A stretch of DNA of 36,783 nt, taken from positions 102,317-139,099 of the forward strand of contig NZ_BNBC01000025.1 of the NCBI RefSeq assembly GCF_014654675.1, written 5' to 3'. Below are positions 27,901 to 36,549 of the stretch, in pieces (positions within the stretch are counted from its first letter, which is position 1; each line of letters opens with the position of its first letter). The notes beneath the pieces are model-generated. The model was not told where the DNA came from, ran no database searches, and was given only the letters and a program-made list of their open reading frames with translations. Source of the DNA: Streptomyces spiralis. GTDB taxonomy: Bacteria; Actinomycetota; Actinomycetes; Streptomycetales; Streptomycetaceae. Position numbers and translations under genes: made by a program.

Positions 27901-29009
27901 CCGGACGTACTACGCGGCTGAGCAGACTGCGCCGGGTGGTGCCCGAGGGACGCGCGGGCCGGCTGTCCGCCGCCTCGGGCCGCCAGCCGACCGAAGGGCG
28001 GGCGCCTCGCCCCGAGGGCCGGGGCGCCCGGCCGCGCCGTCGCGGTGCCCAGCCCAAGGTGGTCGCTCTCGGCGGCGGCATGGGCCTGTCCGCCTCGCTC
28101 GCCGCACTGCGCCGGATCACCGGCGACCTGACCGCCGTCGTCACCGTCGCCGACGACGGCGGCTCCAGCGGGCGCCTGCGCGACGAGCTGGGCGTGCTGC
28201 CGCCCGGCGACCTGCGCAAGGCGCTGGCCGCGCTGTGCGGCGACGACGACTGGGGCCAGACCTGGGCCCGCGTGATCCAGCACCGCTTCACCTCCCAGGG
28301 CGATCTGCACGACCACGCCGTCGGCAATCTGCTGATCGTCGCCCTGTGGGAGCAGCTCGGCGACCACGTCCAGGCCCTGGACCTGGTCGGCAAGCTGCTG
28401 GGCGCGCACGGGCGCGTGCTGCCCATGTCCGCCGTACCGCTGGAGCTGCAGGCCCTGGTCAAGGGGCACGACCCGGAGCGGCCCGACGACGTGGACACCG
28501 TCCGCGGCCAGGCCACGGTGGCGCTCACGCCCGGCGAGGTGCAGTCCGTGCACCTCGTGCCGAACGACCCGCCCGCCGTTCCGGAGGCCGTGGCGGCGGT
28601 GCTGGACGCGGACTGGGTGGTGCTCGGCCCCGGCTCCTGGTTCTCCTCGGTCATCCCGCACCTGCTGGTGCCCGAGCTCTTGGACGCGCTCACCGAGACG
28701 AAAGCGCGCCGCGTGCTCTCGCTGAACCTCGCCCCGCAGCCCGGAGAAACCGAGGGCTTCTCACCGCAGCGTCATTTGGAGGTTTTGGGACGACACGCCC
28801 CTAAACTCGCCCTGGACGTGGTGCTGGCCGACGAGGCCGCCGTGCCCGACCGCGAAGTGCTCACCGAGGCCGCCAAGCGGTTCGGCGCCGCGGTCGAGCT
28901 GGCGCCGGTGGCCCGGAGGGACGGAACTCCGCGGCATGACCCGGAGCTGCTGGCCGCCGCGTACGACCGTATTTTTCGGATGCATGGAAGGATCGGCCCA
29001 TGGCGATGA
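27897..29009 (+). CDS. yvcK: YvcK/GlmR-family gluconeogenesis factor
   Basis: A 370-residue member of the CofD/YvcK fold family. About 50 Arg/Gly/Pro-rich residues precede the core, which begins VVALGGGMGLSASLAALRRI and continues TVADDGGSSGRLRDELGVLPPGDLRKALAAL, the family's UDP-sugar-binding signature. HAVGNLLIVAL and VLGPGSWFSSVIPHLLV are also present. In Bacillus and mycobacteria the protein binds UDP-GlcNAc and supports cell-wall precursor supply during growth on gluconeogenic carbon. The GTG start overlaps the rapZ stop by 4 bp (GTGA) and the 3' end overlaps whiA by 10 bp, so the whole operon is tightly coupled. A probable internal promoter for whiA lies near the end of this gene (about 28770-28810). 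Confidence 0.94.
   Translation: MTGRTTRLSRLRRVVPEGRAGRLSAASGRQPTEGRAPRPEGRGARPRRRGAQPKVVALGGGMGLSASLAALRRITGDLTAVVTVADDGGSSGRLRDELGVLPPGDLRKALAALCGDDDWGQTWARVIQHRFTSQGDLHDHAVGNLLIVALWEQLGDHVQALDLVGKLLGAHGRVLPMSAVPLELQALVKGHDPERPDDVDTVRGQATVALTPGEVQSVHLVPNDPPAVPEAVAAVLDADWVVLGPGSWFSSVIPHLLVPELLDALTETKARRVLSLNLAPQPGETEGFSPQRHLEVLGRHAPKLALDVVLADEAAVPDREVLTEAAKRFGAAVELAPVARRDGTPRHDPELLAAAYDRIFRMHGRIGPWR
28770..28810 (+). promoter_or_regulatory. candidate internal whiA promoter with WhiA-type GACAC site
   Basis: An unusually AT-rich patch inside yvcK contains GACAC (28792-28796) a few bases before TAAACT (28802-28807). GACAC is the WhiA/WhiB recognition core, and S. coelicolor whiA is known to have a developmentally induced promoter within the preceding gene. 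A good -35 is not visible. Confidence 0.4.
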
Positions 29010-29989
29010 CGGCAGCGGTGAAGGACGAGATCTCCCGGCTCCCCGTCACCCGGACCTGCTGCAGGAAGGCGGAGGTATCCGCCATTCTGCGGTTCGCCGG
29101 CGGCCTCCACCTGGTCAGCGGGCGCATCGTGATCGAGGCGGAACTGGACACCGCCATGGCGGCGCGGCGGCTGAAGCGGGACATCCTGGAGATCTTCGGA
29201 CACAGCTCCGAGCTGATCGTGATGGCACCGGGCGGGCTGCGCCGCGGCTCGCGCTACGTCGTTCGCGTCGTCGCGGGCGGCGACCAGCTGGCCCGCCAGA
29301 CGGGTCTCGTCGACGGGCGGGGCCGCCCGATCCGCGGCCTGCCCCCGCAGGTGGTCTCGGGGGCCACCTGCGACGCCGAGGCCGCCTGGCGCGGAGCCTT
29401 CCTGGCGCACGGATCGCTCACCGAGCCGGGTCGTTCCTCGTCGCTGGAGGTGACCTGCCCGGGACCGGAGGCCGCGCTCGCCCTGGTCGGCGCCGCCCGG
29501 CGGCTGTCCATCGCCGCGAAGGCCCGTGAGGTGCGCGGAGTGGACCGGGTCGTCGTCCGTGACGGTGATGCCATCGGCGCGCTGTTGACGCGTCTCGGCG
29601 CTCACGAGTCGGTGCTGGCCTGGGAGGAGCGGCGGATGCGCCGCGAGGTCCGTGCCACGGCGAACCGGCTGGCCAACTTCGACGACGCCAACCTGCGCCG
29701 CTCGGCCCGCGCCGCGGTCGCCGCCGGTGCGCGGGTGGCCCGGGCCCTGGAGATCCTCGCCGACGACGTGCCCGAGCACCTCGCGGCCGCGGGCCGGCTG
29801 CGCATGGAGCACAAGCAGGCCTCCCTGGAGGAACTGGGCGCGCTCGCCGACCCGCCGCTGACCAAGGACGCCGTCGCCGGCCGCATCCGCCGGCTGCTGG
29901 CCATGGCCGACAAGCGCGCCGCCGACCTGGGCATCCCGGGCACCGAGGCTAACCTCACCGAGGAACTGGCTGACAACCTCGCGGGCTGA
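29000..29989 (+). CDS. whiA: sporulation regulator WhiA
   Basis: A 329-residue developmental transcription factor that works with WhiB to stop hyphal growth and start sporulation septation. The N-terminal two-thirds is the degenerate LAGLIDADG homing-endonuclease-like domain (SAILRFAGGLHLVSGRIVIEAELD; RGAFLAHGSLTEPGRSSSLEV), which has lost catalysis. The C-terminal HTH (about 255-315, LRMEHKQASLEELGALADPPLTKDAVAGRIRRLLAMA) binds GACAC. The sequence is close to identical to S. coelicolor WhiA as recalled. The ATG at 29000 has GGAAGG about 8 nt upstream and overlaps yvcK by 10 bp. It is the last gene of the uvrC operon; the strong hairpin at 30025-30065 follows. Confidence 0.98.
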   Translation: MAMTAAVKDEISRLPVTRTCCRKAEVSAILRFAGGLHLVSGRIVIEAELDTAMAARRLKRDILEIFGHSSELIVMAPGGLRRGSRYVVRVVAGGDQLARQTGLVDGRGRPIRGLPPQVVSGATCDAEAAWRGAFLAHGSLTEPGRSSSLEVTCPGPEAALALVGAARRLSIAAKAREVRGVDRVVVRDGDAIGALLTRLGAHESVLAWEERRMRREVRATANRLANFDDANLRRSARAAVAAGARVARALEILADDVPEHLAAAGRLRMEHKQASLEELGALADPPLTKDAVAGRIRRLLAMADKRAADLGIPGTEANLTEELADNLAG

Positions 29990-30024
29990 CCCGCGCACAG
30001 GGCCGGGGCGACCACGAACGCCTA

Positions 30025-30065
30025 CCACCTACCGACCACGGAGCTGTCCGTGGTCGTTGAGGTGG
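30025..30065 (+). terminator. long hairpin terminator after whiA
   Basis: Perfect 10-bp stem CGACCACGGA (30033-30042) / TCCGTGGTCG (30047-30056) with loop GCTG, extended by CCACCT (30025-30030) / AGGTGG (30060-30065). It lies 35 nt past the whiA stop. Confidence 0.85.
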
Positions 30066-30419
30066 GCTGGTGTGGTCGCTGTCGGCGGGCGTGCCGGGGG
30101 CTGTCGCGGCGGTCGCGGTGAGCTGGGATGGTCGCCGTCGGCCGTCCACGGGAACAGCCGGTCGTGCGGTCGCGGCTGCCCCGAACCGTCGGAGCCGACC
30201 ACTCACGAGGCCGTCGGCGGTCGTCGAGACGAGAACGAACGGCCGCCGTCCGCCGCCCACGATGGTGCGTGGACGGGGTCGTGGTGGGTGGTGGCCCGCC
30301 GTCGGGCAGAGTTGCGTCGGGCTCGACCGCAACTCCCCTTGCAGACAGCTACTTCTCCTTCAAGTGGGTCTGGGGCGACGAGGGTTCGTCGTCCGGTCGG
30401 CATCAACTGCCGCTCCGTC

Positions 30420-30465
30420 ACCCGCCACCGCCACCCGCCTCCGGTACCCGCCACCGCCACCCGCC
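30420..30465 (+). repeat. 20-nt direct repeat upstream of gap
   Basis: ACCCGCCACCGCCACCCGCC occurs at 30420-30439 and again at 30446-30465, exact, with a 26-nt period. Confidence 0.85.
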
Positions 30466-30771
30466 ATCAGTCACCCGTCACAGCCCCCTCTCCCCGCCGC
30501 CGTCGTCGATCGGCGGGGCGCGCCGGCGCCCCCCGACGGTCCCTTCCGCGCACCCTCTTCAGGCCCCGTGGAGCGGTCTGCGCACGGCACTTCACAAGTG
30601 AGCCGGGGTGCTCACGAAAGAGTGACCAATGCGGTCAACCCGGCAGCGACATCCGTAGCGAAATGGAGTGATCCGGACGCTCGTGCGAGCGGCCCGTGTC
30701 TCTACTGACGGGTATGGATCGCCGTGCCTTTCCGGGAGCGTCCGAATGTCACTTCGGGGGCCTCGGAGGGG

Positions 30772-30777
30772 TAGGGT
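30772..30777 (+). promoter_or_regulatory. candidate -10 box for gap
   Basis: TAGGGT lies 72 nt before the gap GTG. It matches the Streptomyces -10, but the region 17-18 nt upstream (TCACTT) is a weak -35. Confidence 0.35.
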
Positions 30778-30849
30778 CGGGGGTGGTCGGGGACATCCCA
30801 ATACAGCTCGCCGGAGTCGAAACCGGCGTACCAACGAGGAGATCGGTTC

Positions 30850-31857
<1,008 letters not shown>

Positions 31858-31886
31858 TCGACCCAGCAGGCACCTCGATGTGAGTC

Positions 31887-31926
31887 CAGGGCTCGGGCAG
31901 CGCAGCGTCGCGCGGTCCGGGCCCTG
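31887..31926 (+). terminator. hairpin after gap
   Basis: Stem CAGGGCTCGG (31887-31896) / CCGGGCCCTG (31917-31926), ten pairs with one G-T wobble and a 20-nt loop, 29 nt past the gap stop. It is a likely full or partial terminator. Repeats of ACGTACGGCG (31932 and 31949 region) follow. Confidence 0.55.
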
Positions 31927-32060
31927 ACGCACGTACGGCGCGACGTCACGTACGGCGGGACACGCACACGGCGGGCCGGACGCACCGCCAGCGGACCCGG
32001 CCGGCGCCGGTACCGTGCCGGTCCACGACCCCGGCCGACGTGCGGATCGACCAGCCCTCG

Positions 32061-32066
32061 TACGAT
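32061..32066 (+). promoter_or_regulatory. candidate -10 box for pgk-tpiA
   Basis: TACGAT lies 28 nt before the pgk ATG; no good -35 accompanies it. It would allow pgk-tpiA-secG expression apart from gap. Confidence 0.3.
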
Positions 32067-32094
32067 CAAGAGCCCCTCCTCAGGAGTCCCATCC

Positions 32095-33306
32095 ATGAAG
32101 ACGATCGACGAACTTCTCTCCGAAGGCGTGAACGGAAAGCGGGTCTTCGTCCGCGCCGACCTCAACGTGCCGCTGGCCGACGGTGTCATCACCGACGACG
32201 GCCGCATCCGTGCCGTGCTGCCCACCGTCAAGGCCCTCGCGGAGGCGGGCGCCAAGGTGGTCGTGGCCTCTCACCTCGGCCGCCCCAAGGGTGCCCCGGA
32301 CCCCGCCTTCTCGCTGCTGCCCGCCGCCGAGCGGCTCGGTGAACTCCTCGGCGCGCCCGTCGCGTTCGCCCAGGACACCGTCGGCCCCGCCGCGCACGAC
32401 GCCGTGGACGGCCTGCAGCCCGGTCAGGTCGCGGTCATCGAGAACCTGCGCTTCAACCCCGGCGAGACCTCCAAGGACGATGCCGAGCGCGGCGAGTTCG
32501 CCGACCGGCTGGCCGCCCTCGCGGACGTCTACGTCGGCGACGGCTTCGGCGCGGTGCACCGCAAGCACGCCTCCGTCTACGACCTCCCGGCCCGCCTGCC
32601 GCACTACGCCGGCTACCTCATCGCCACCGAGGTCGGCGTCCTGAAGAAGCTCACCGAGGACGTCAAGCGGCCCTACGTCGTCGCCCTCGGCGGCGCCAAG
32701 GTCTCCGACAAGCTCGCCGTCATCGACCAGCTGCTCGGCAAGGCCGACCGGCTGCTCATCGGCGGCGGCATGGCGTACACCTTCCTCAAGGCCAAGGGGT
32801 ACGAGGTCGGCAAGTCCCTCCTGCAGGAGGACCAGGTCCCGGTCGTCCAGGAGTACATCGAGCGCGCCGAGAAGACTGGTGTCGAGCTGGTGCTTCCGGT
32901 GGACGCGCTGGTCTCGCCGGACTTCCCGGACCTGAAGACCAAGGCCCCGGCCCACCCGACCGCCGTCGCCGCGGACGCCATCCCGGCCGACCAGGAGGGT
33001 CTGGACATCGGTCCCGAGACCCGCACCCTGTACGCCTCGAAGCTCGCCGACGCCGCCACCGTCTTCTGGAACGGGCCGATGGGCGTGTTCGAGCACCCCG
33101 ACTTCGCCGAGGGCACCCGGGCCGTCGCCCAGGCCCTGGTCGACTCGAAGGGCTTCACCGTCGTCGGCGGCGGCGACTCCGCCGCCGCCGTCCGTACGCT
33201 GGGCTTCGACGAGTCGGCATTCGGCCACATCTCGACCGGGGGCGGCGCCTCCCTCGAATACCTCGAGGGCAAGACGCTCCCCGGCCTCGCCGCACTGGAG
33301 GACTGA
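32095..33306 (+). CDS. pgk: phosphoglycerate kinase
   Basis: A 403-residue enzyme of normal length for bacterial Pgk that makes ATP from 1,3-bisphosphoglycerate. The N-terminal substrate domain has VRADLNVPL (18-26), SHLGRPKG near 60 and ENLRFNPGE; the middle has GDGFGAVHRKHAS. The nucleotide domain has VVALGGAKVSDK, GGGMAYTFLKA, WNGPMGVFE near 325 and VVGGGDSAAAV near 360. The ATG has AGGAG 8 nt upstream. The gene ends 5 nt before tpiA, and the tpiA ribosome-binding site (GGAGG) lies in its last codons, so the pair is co-translated. Confidence 0.98.
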   Translation: MKTIDELLSEGVNGKRVFVRADLNVPLADGVITDDGRIRAVLPTVKALAEAGAKVVVASHLGRPKGAPDPAFSLLPAAERLGELLGAPVAFAQDTVGPAAHDAVDGLQPGQVAVIENLRFNPGETSKDDAERGEFADRLAALADVYVGDGFGAVHRKHASVYDLPARLPHYAGYLIATEVGVLKKLTEDVKRPYVVALGGAKVSDKLAVIDQLLGKADRLLIGGGMAYTFLKAKGYEVGKSLLQEDQVPVVQEYIERAEKTGVELVLPVDALVSPDFPDLKTKAPAHPTAVAADAIPADQEGLDIGPETRTLYASKLADAATVFWNGPMGVFEHPDFAEGTRAVAQALVDSKGFTVVGGGDSAAAVRTLGFDESAFGHISTGGGASLEYLEGKTLPGLAALED

Positions 33307-33311
33307 CCTCA

Positions 33312-34088
<777 letters not shown>

Positions 34089-34132
34089 ACCGGACGTGAG
34101 TAGGCGGTAGCGGCGATACGTCGTACCCTGGC

Positions 34133-34160
34133 GGGGGCACCGGCGAGGTGCCGTGCCCCC
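34133..34160 (+). terminator. hairpin between tpiA and secG
   Basis: Perfect 8-bp stem GGGGGCAC (34133-34140) / GTGCCCCC (34153-34160) with a 12-nt loop, 36 nt before the secG start. It probably attenuates read-through from the glycolytic genes. A TACCCT (34124-34129) just before it could be a -10 for secG, without a visible -35. Confidence 0.5.
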
Positions 34161-34195
34161 GTCGTCCATCCGAATCCGAGGAAGTTGGTCCAGCC

Positions 34196-34432
34196 GTGGT
34201 TCTGGGGTTCTCGATCGCCCTGATCATCTTCAGCCTGTTGCTGCTGCTGCTGGTGCTGATGCACAAGGGGAAGGGCGGCGGCCTCTCCGACATGTTCGGC
34301 GGCGGTATGCAGTCCTCCGTCGGCGGCTCCTCGGTCGCCGAGCGCAACCTCGACCGCATCACCGTGGTGATCGGCCTGCTGTGGTTCGCGTGCATCGTGG
34401 TCCTCGGCATCCTGATGAAGTCCAGCAGCTGA
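34196..34432 (+). CDS. secG: preprotein translocase subunit SecG
   Basis: A 78-residue membrane protein of the SecYEG channel. Two hydrophobic helices (about 2-24 and 53-74) are joined by the conserved amphipathic loop HKGKGGGLSDMFGGG, whose GGGLSDMFGGG is the SecG signature. The GTG at 34196 (VVLGFSIALIIFS) puts the first helix at the N-terminus, as in the family, with GAGGAAG upstream; an earlier in-frame ATG at 34148 would start inside the hairpin and add a polar leader. Location after tpiA is conserved in many Gram-positive bacteria. A 14-bp unit that includes the stop codon is repeated right after it. Confidence 0.95.
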   Translation: MVLGFSIALIIFSLLLLLLVLMHKGKGGGLSDMFGGGMQSSVGGSSVAERNLDRITVVIGLLWFACIVVLGILMKSSS

Positions 34433-34470
34433 CGCGATCCAGCTGACGCGATCCAGCAGCTGACGCGGTC
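34426..34470 (+). repeat. 14-bp tandem repeat across the secG stop codon
   Basis: CAGCTGACGCGATC at 34426-34439 and 34440-34453 is an exact tandem pair, followed after CAG by a third copy with one mismatch (CAGCTGACGCGGTC, 34457-34470). The first copy contains the secG TGA. Confidence 0.9.
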
Positions 34471-34516
34471 CCGCCGGCCCGCCGTCGGCCGGTGCACACC
34501 GCACATTCCGTACGTA

Positions 34517-34565
34517 AAGCCCCATGGTCGGTACGCGCTCCGGAGCGCGGCCTATCATGGGGCTT
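34517..34565 (+). terminator. nested inverted repeats between secG and the rbpA-like gene
   Basis: Outer 9-bp arms AAGCCCCAT (34517-34525) and ATGGGGCTT (34557-34565) enclose a perfect 16-bp palindrome CGCGCTCCGGAGCGCG (34534-34549). The RNA would form a stem with a second stem inside its loop. It probably ends the glycolysis-secG transcript, though a structured small RNA or operator is possible. Confidence 0.55.
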
Positions 34566-34597
34566 GCGTCTGTGGTGGGGGCCGGTAACTCCAATCA

Positions 34598-34626
34598 CTG
34601 GACGCGCGTTGGGCCTTACGTAGACT
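34598..34626 (+). promoter_or_regulatory. candidate promoter of the rbpA-like gene
   Basis: CTGGAC (34598-34603), 17 nt, TAGACT (34621-34626), 65 nt before the GTG. It fits the vegetative HrdB pattern. No clear SigR motif (GGAAT-N18-GTT) is seen. Confidence 0.5.
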
Positions 34627-34691
34627 GAGGCGCTCGCAGCGAAGCGGAACGCCGACTCGCTTCGCGGCACCATCACGCAGGGAGTTACACC

Positions 34692-35027
34692 GTGGCAAGT
34701 GGCAACGCGATCCGAGGAAGCCGGGTCGGGGCGGGGCCGATGGGCGAGGCCGAGCGCGGCGAGTCCGCGCCGCGTCTGCGCATCTCCTTCTGGTGCTCCA
34801 ACGGGCACGAGACGCAGCCCAGCTTCGCCAGCGACGCGCAGGTCCCCGACACCTGGGACTGCCCGCGCTGCGGCTTCCCGGCCGGTCAGGACCGGGACAA
34901 CCCGCCGGACCCGCCGCGCACCGAGCCGTACAAGACGCATCTGGCGTACGTACGGGAGCGGCGCAGCGACGCGGACGGCGAGGCGATCCTCGCCGAGGCG
35001 CTCGCCAAACTGCGCGGCGAGATCTAG
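34692..35027 (+). CDS. RbpA-family RNA polymerase-binding protein
   Basis: A 111-residue protein of the RbpA family, which binds RNA polymerase holoenzyme and the principal sigma factor and stimulates promoter opening in actinobacteria. The N-terminal tail AIRGSRVG matches the RbpA start. The core zinc site is complete: Cys35 and His39 (WCSNGHE) and Cys57/Cys60 (CPRCG), one residue off the known S. coelicolor RbpA ligands (Cys34, His38, Cys56, Cys59). The linker and C-terminal sigma-interacting helix are recognisable (PPRTEPYKTHLAYVRERRSDADGEAILAEALAKLR). The residues differ enough from the RbpA I recall (which has THWDMLMERR) that this is probably the second paralogue found in streptomycetes. 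The GTG at 34692 has AGGGAG upstream. Confidence 0.88.
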   Translation: MASGNAIRGSRVGAGPMGEAERGESAPRLRISFWCSNGHETQPSFASDAQVPDTWDCPRCGFPAGQDRDNPPDPPRTEPYKTHLAYVRERRSDADGEAILAEALAKLRGEI

Positions 35028-35105
35028 GAGTTGACGTCCGGCCGGTGCCCGCGGGCACGAGCCGGACCTGCTTCGTTCCCCGGTCGGCAGGCCGCCGCGG
35101 ACCGA

Positions 35106-35128
35106 TTGTCAGTGGTGCCCTCTACGGT
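35106..35128 (+). promoter_or_regulatory. RecA-NDp/PafBC-type promoter of the MFS exporter
   Basis: TTGTCAGTG (35106-35114), N8 GTGCCCTC, TACGGT (35123-35128) is a perfect match to TGTCRGTG-N8-TANNNT. The leader of about 30 nt ends with AGGGGGG in front of the GTG at 35165. Confidence 0.85.
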
Positions 35129-35164
35129 TTGTGCATCAGGCGAAATCGTGAGGGGGGCGAGGAC

Positions 35165-36433
35165 GTGACGACGGTCGGGGCGGTGCGGGCAGCCGGGACG
35201 GGGGCGGGCCCCGCATGGCGCGGGGCGTTCGGGCGGCTGTGGAGTGCCGCCGTGCTGTCCAGCTTCGGTGACGCGCTGCGTACGGCCGCGCTGCCCCTGC
35301 TGGCCGCCTCGCTGACCGATGACCCCCTGCTCATCGCCTCGGTCACGGCCTGCGGCTATCTGCCCTGGATCGTCTTCGGGCTGCTGGGCGGCGCCGTCGC
35401 CGACCGTGTGGACCAGCGGCGCGCGATGTGGACGGTGGACGCGGTACGCGGCCTGCTGGTCGGCGGCTTCGCGGTGGCCGTCGCCCTCGGACACGCCTCG
35501 ATCGCCCTGCTGATCGCCCTGGCGTTCGCGCTCACCACGCTCCAGACGCTCTTCGACAACGCGGCCACGGCCCTGCTGCCCGCCCTCGTGGACCGCGAGG
35601 CGCTCGGCAGCGCCAACGCACGGCTGATGACGGGGCAGCGCGTCGCGGGCGGGCTGGTCGGCGGCCCGGCCGTGCCGCTGCTGCTCGCCGCCGGGGCGTT
35701 CGCGCCCTTCGCCGCCGACGCCGTCACCTTCCTCGTGGCCGCCGCGCTGGTGGCCTCGCTGCGGACGAGCGCGCCCGAGCCGAAGCCGAGACCGGCGGGC
35801 AGCACCCTGCGCCGCGAGATCGCCGACGGCCTGTGCGCCCTCGGACGGGACGGGGCGCTCAGGGCGCTGTGCGCCGCCACGGCCCTGTGCAACATCGGCA
35901 TGGGCGCCCTGATCGCCACGCTCGTGGTCCTGGTGACCGACGGGCTGCACACCGGCCCCGGCGGATACGCGGCGGCGACGACCGCCTACGCGGTCGGCAG
36001 CCTGGCCGGGGGAGTGGTGGGCGGCCGGATCGTGGCGGGACTCTCGAGACACGGCCAGGGCCGCATACGGGCCGTGTTCCTGGCCGGCACGGTGCAGATC
36101 GCCGCCCTGCTCGTCATGGGTTCGGTGCGCAGCCTGGTCGCGCTGGTGGCCGCGCTGGCCGTCTTCGGTCTGATGGGCATGGTGTGGAACGTCAACACCA
36201 CCACGCTGATGCAGCAGCGCAGCCCCGCCGACATGCTGGGCCGGGTCAGCGCGGCCTTCCGGACCCTGGCGGTCGCCGGAGCGCCCCTCGGCGCGCTGCT
36301 CGGCGGCGCAGTCGCCACCGCCTGGGGGCCCGGCACCCCGGCACTGCTCACGGCCGCGTTCTTCGCCCTGTCCGTCAGCGTGCTGATACCCGCGCGCAAG
36401 CAGCACGTAGAAGTGGTTGCGCAGGAGCAGTAG
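35165..36433 (+). CDS. MFS transporter, EntS/macrolide-exporter-like
   Basis: A 422-residue major facilitator with about 12 hydrophobic helices. The motif-A region GLLGGAVADRVDQRRAMWTVD (helix 2-3 loop, about 77-97) and a helix 4-5 segment LMTGQRVAGGLVGGP place it in the MFS_3 branch (enterobactin exporter and macrolide-efflux types), generally drug or small-molecule export. The second half has GSLAGGVVGGRIVAGLSR and the DMLGRVSAAFRTLAVAGAPLGALLGG motif. The substrate cannot be read from sequence. The GTG at 35165 has AGGGGGG about 8 nt upstream. The gene stands alone between the rbpA-like gene and pgi. Its promoter is a perfect DNA-damage-type site, so export of a genotoxic compound is a plausible, untested role. 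Confidence 0.9.
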   Translation: MTTVGAVRAAGTGAGPAWRGAFGRLWSAAVLSSFGDALRTAALPLLAASLTDDPLLIASVTACGYLPWIVFGLLGGAVADRVDQRRAMWTVDAVRGLLVGGFAVAVALGHASIALLIALAFALTTLQTLFDNAATALLPALVDREALGSANARLMTGQRVAGGLVGGPAVPLLLAAGAFAPFAADAVTFLVAAALVASLRTSAPEPKPRPAGSTLRREIADGLCALGRDGALRALCAATALCNIGMGALIATLVVLVTDGLHTGPGGYAAATTAYAVGSLAGGVVGGRIVAGLSRHGQGRIRAVFLAGTVQIAALLVMGSVRSLVALVAALAVFGLMGMVWNVNTTTLMQQRSPADMLGRVSAAFRTLAVAGAPLGALLGGAVATAWGPGTPALLTAAFFALSVSVLIPARKQHVEVVAQEQ

Positions 36434-36549
36434 GTGCCCCGGCACCCGGTGGCGTGACGCCGGCTCAGGCGACCGGCCGATCAACTAGGTTGGACCGGCA
36501 GCGGGGCAGGACACAGCAGGACAGCTGGGAAAGAAGGCTGAAGCCCGAG

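Larger units (their letters stand above)
29990..30849. other. 860-bp intergenic region between whiA and gap
   Basis: No credible gene is seen: several short frames overlap but have no recognisable protein or convincing start. It holds the whiA terminator (30025-30065), an exact 20-nt direct repeat (30420-30439 and 30446-30465), a hairpin GGGGCGC/GCGCCCC (30515-30532), a dyad CACTT-cac-AAGTG (30588-30600), a hairpin CGCTCG/CGAGCG (30678-30691) and a candidate gap -10 box. It is the largest gene-free stretch of the window. Confidence 0.7.

Noticed and set aside
30588..30600. CACTT-cac-AAGTG upstream of gap as a Rex (redox) operator
   Set aside because: The Rex site needs TTGTGAA-N-TTCACAA with longer arms; only TTCACAA is present on one side.
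30057..30708. Three overlapping plus-strand open frames of 150-212 codons between whiA and gap
   Set aside because: They overlap in different frames, are Arg/Pro-rich, lack convincing ribosome-binding sites and have no recognisable domain.
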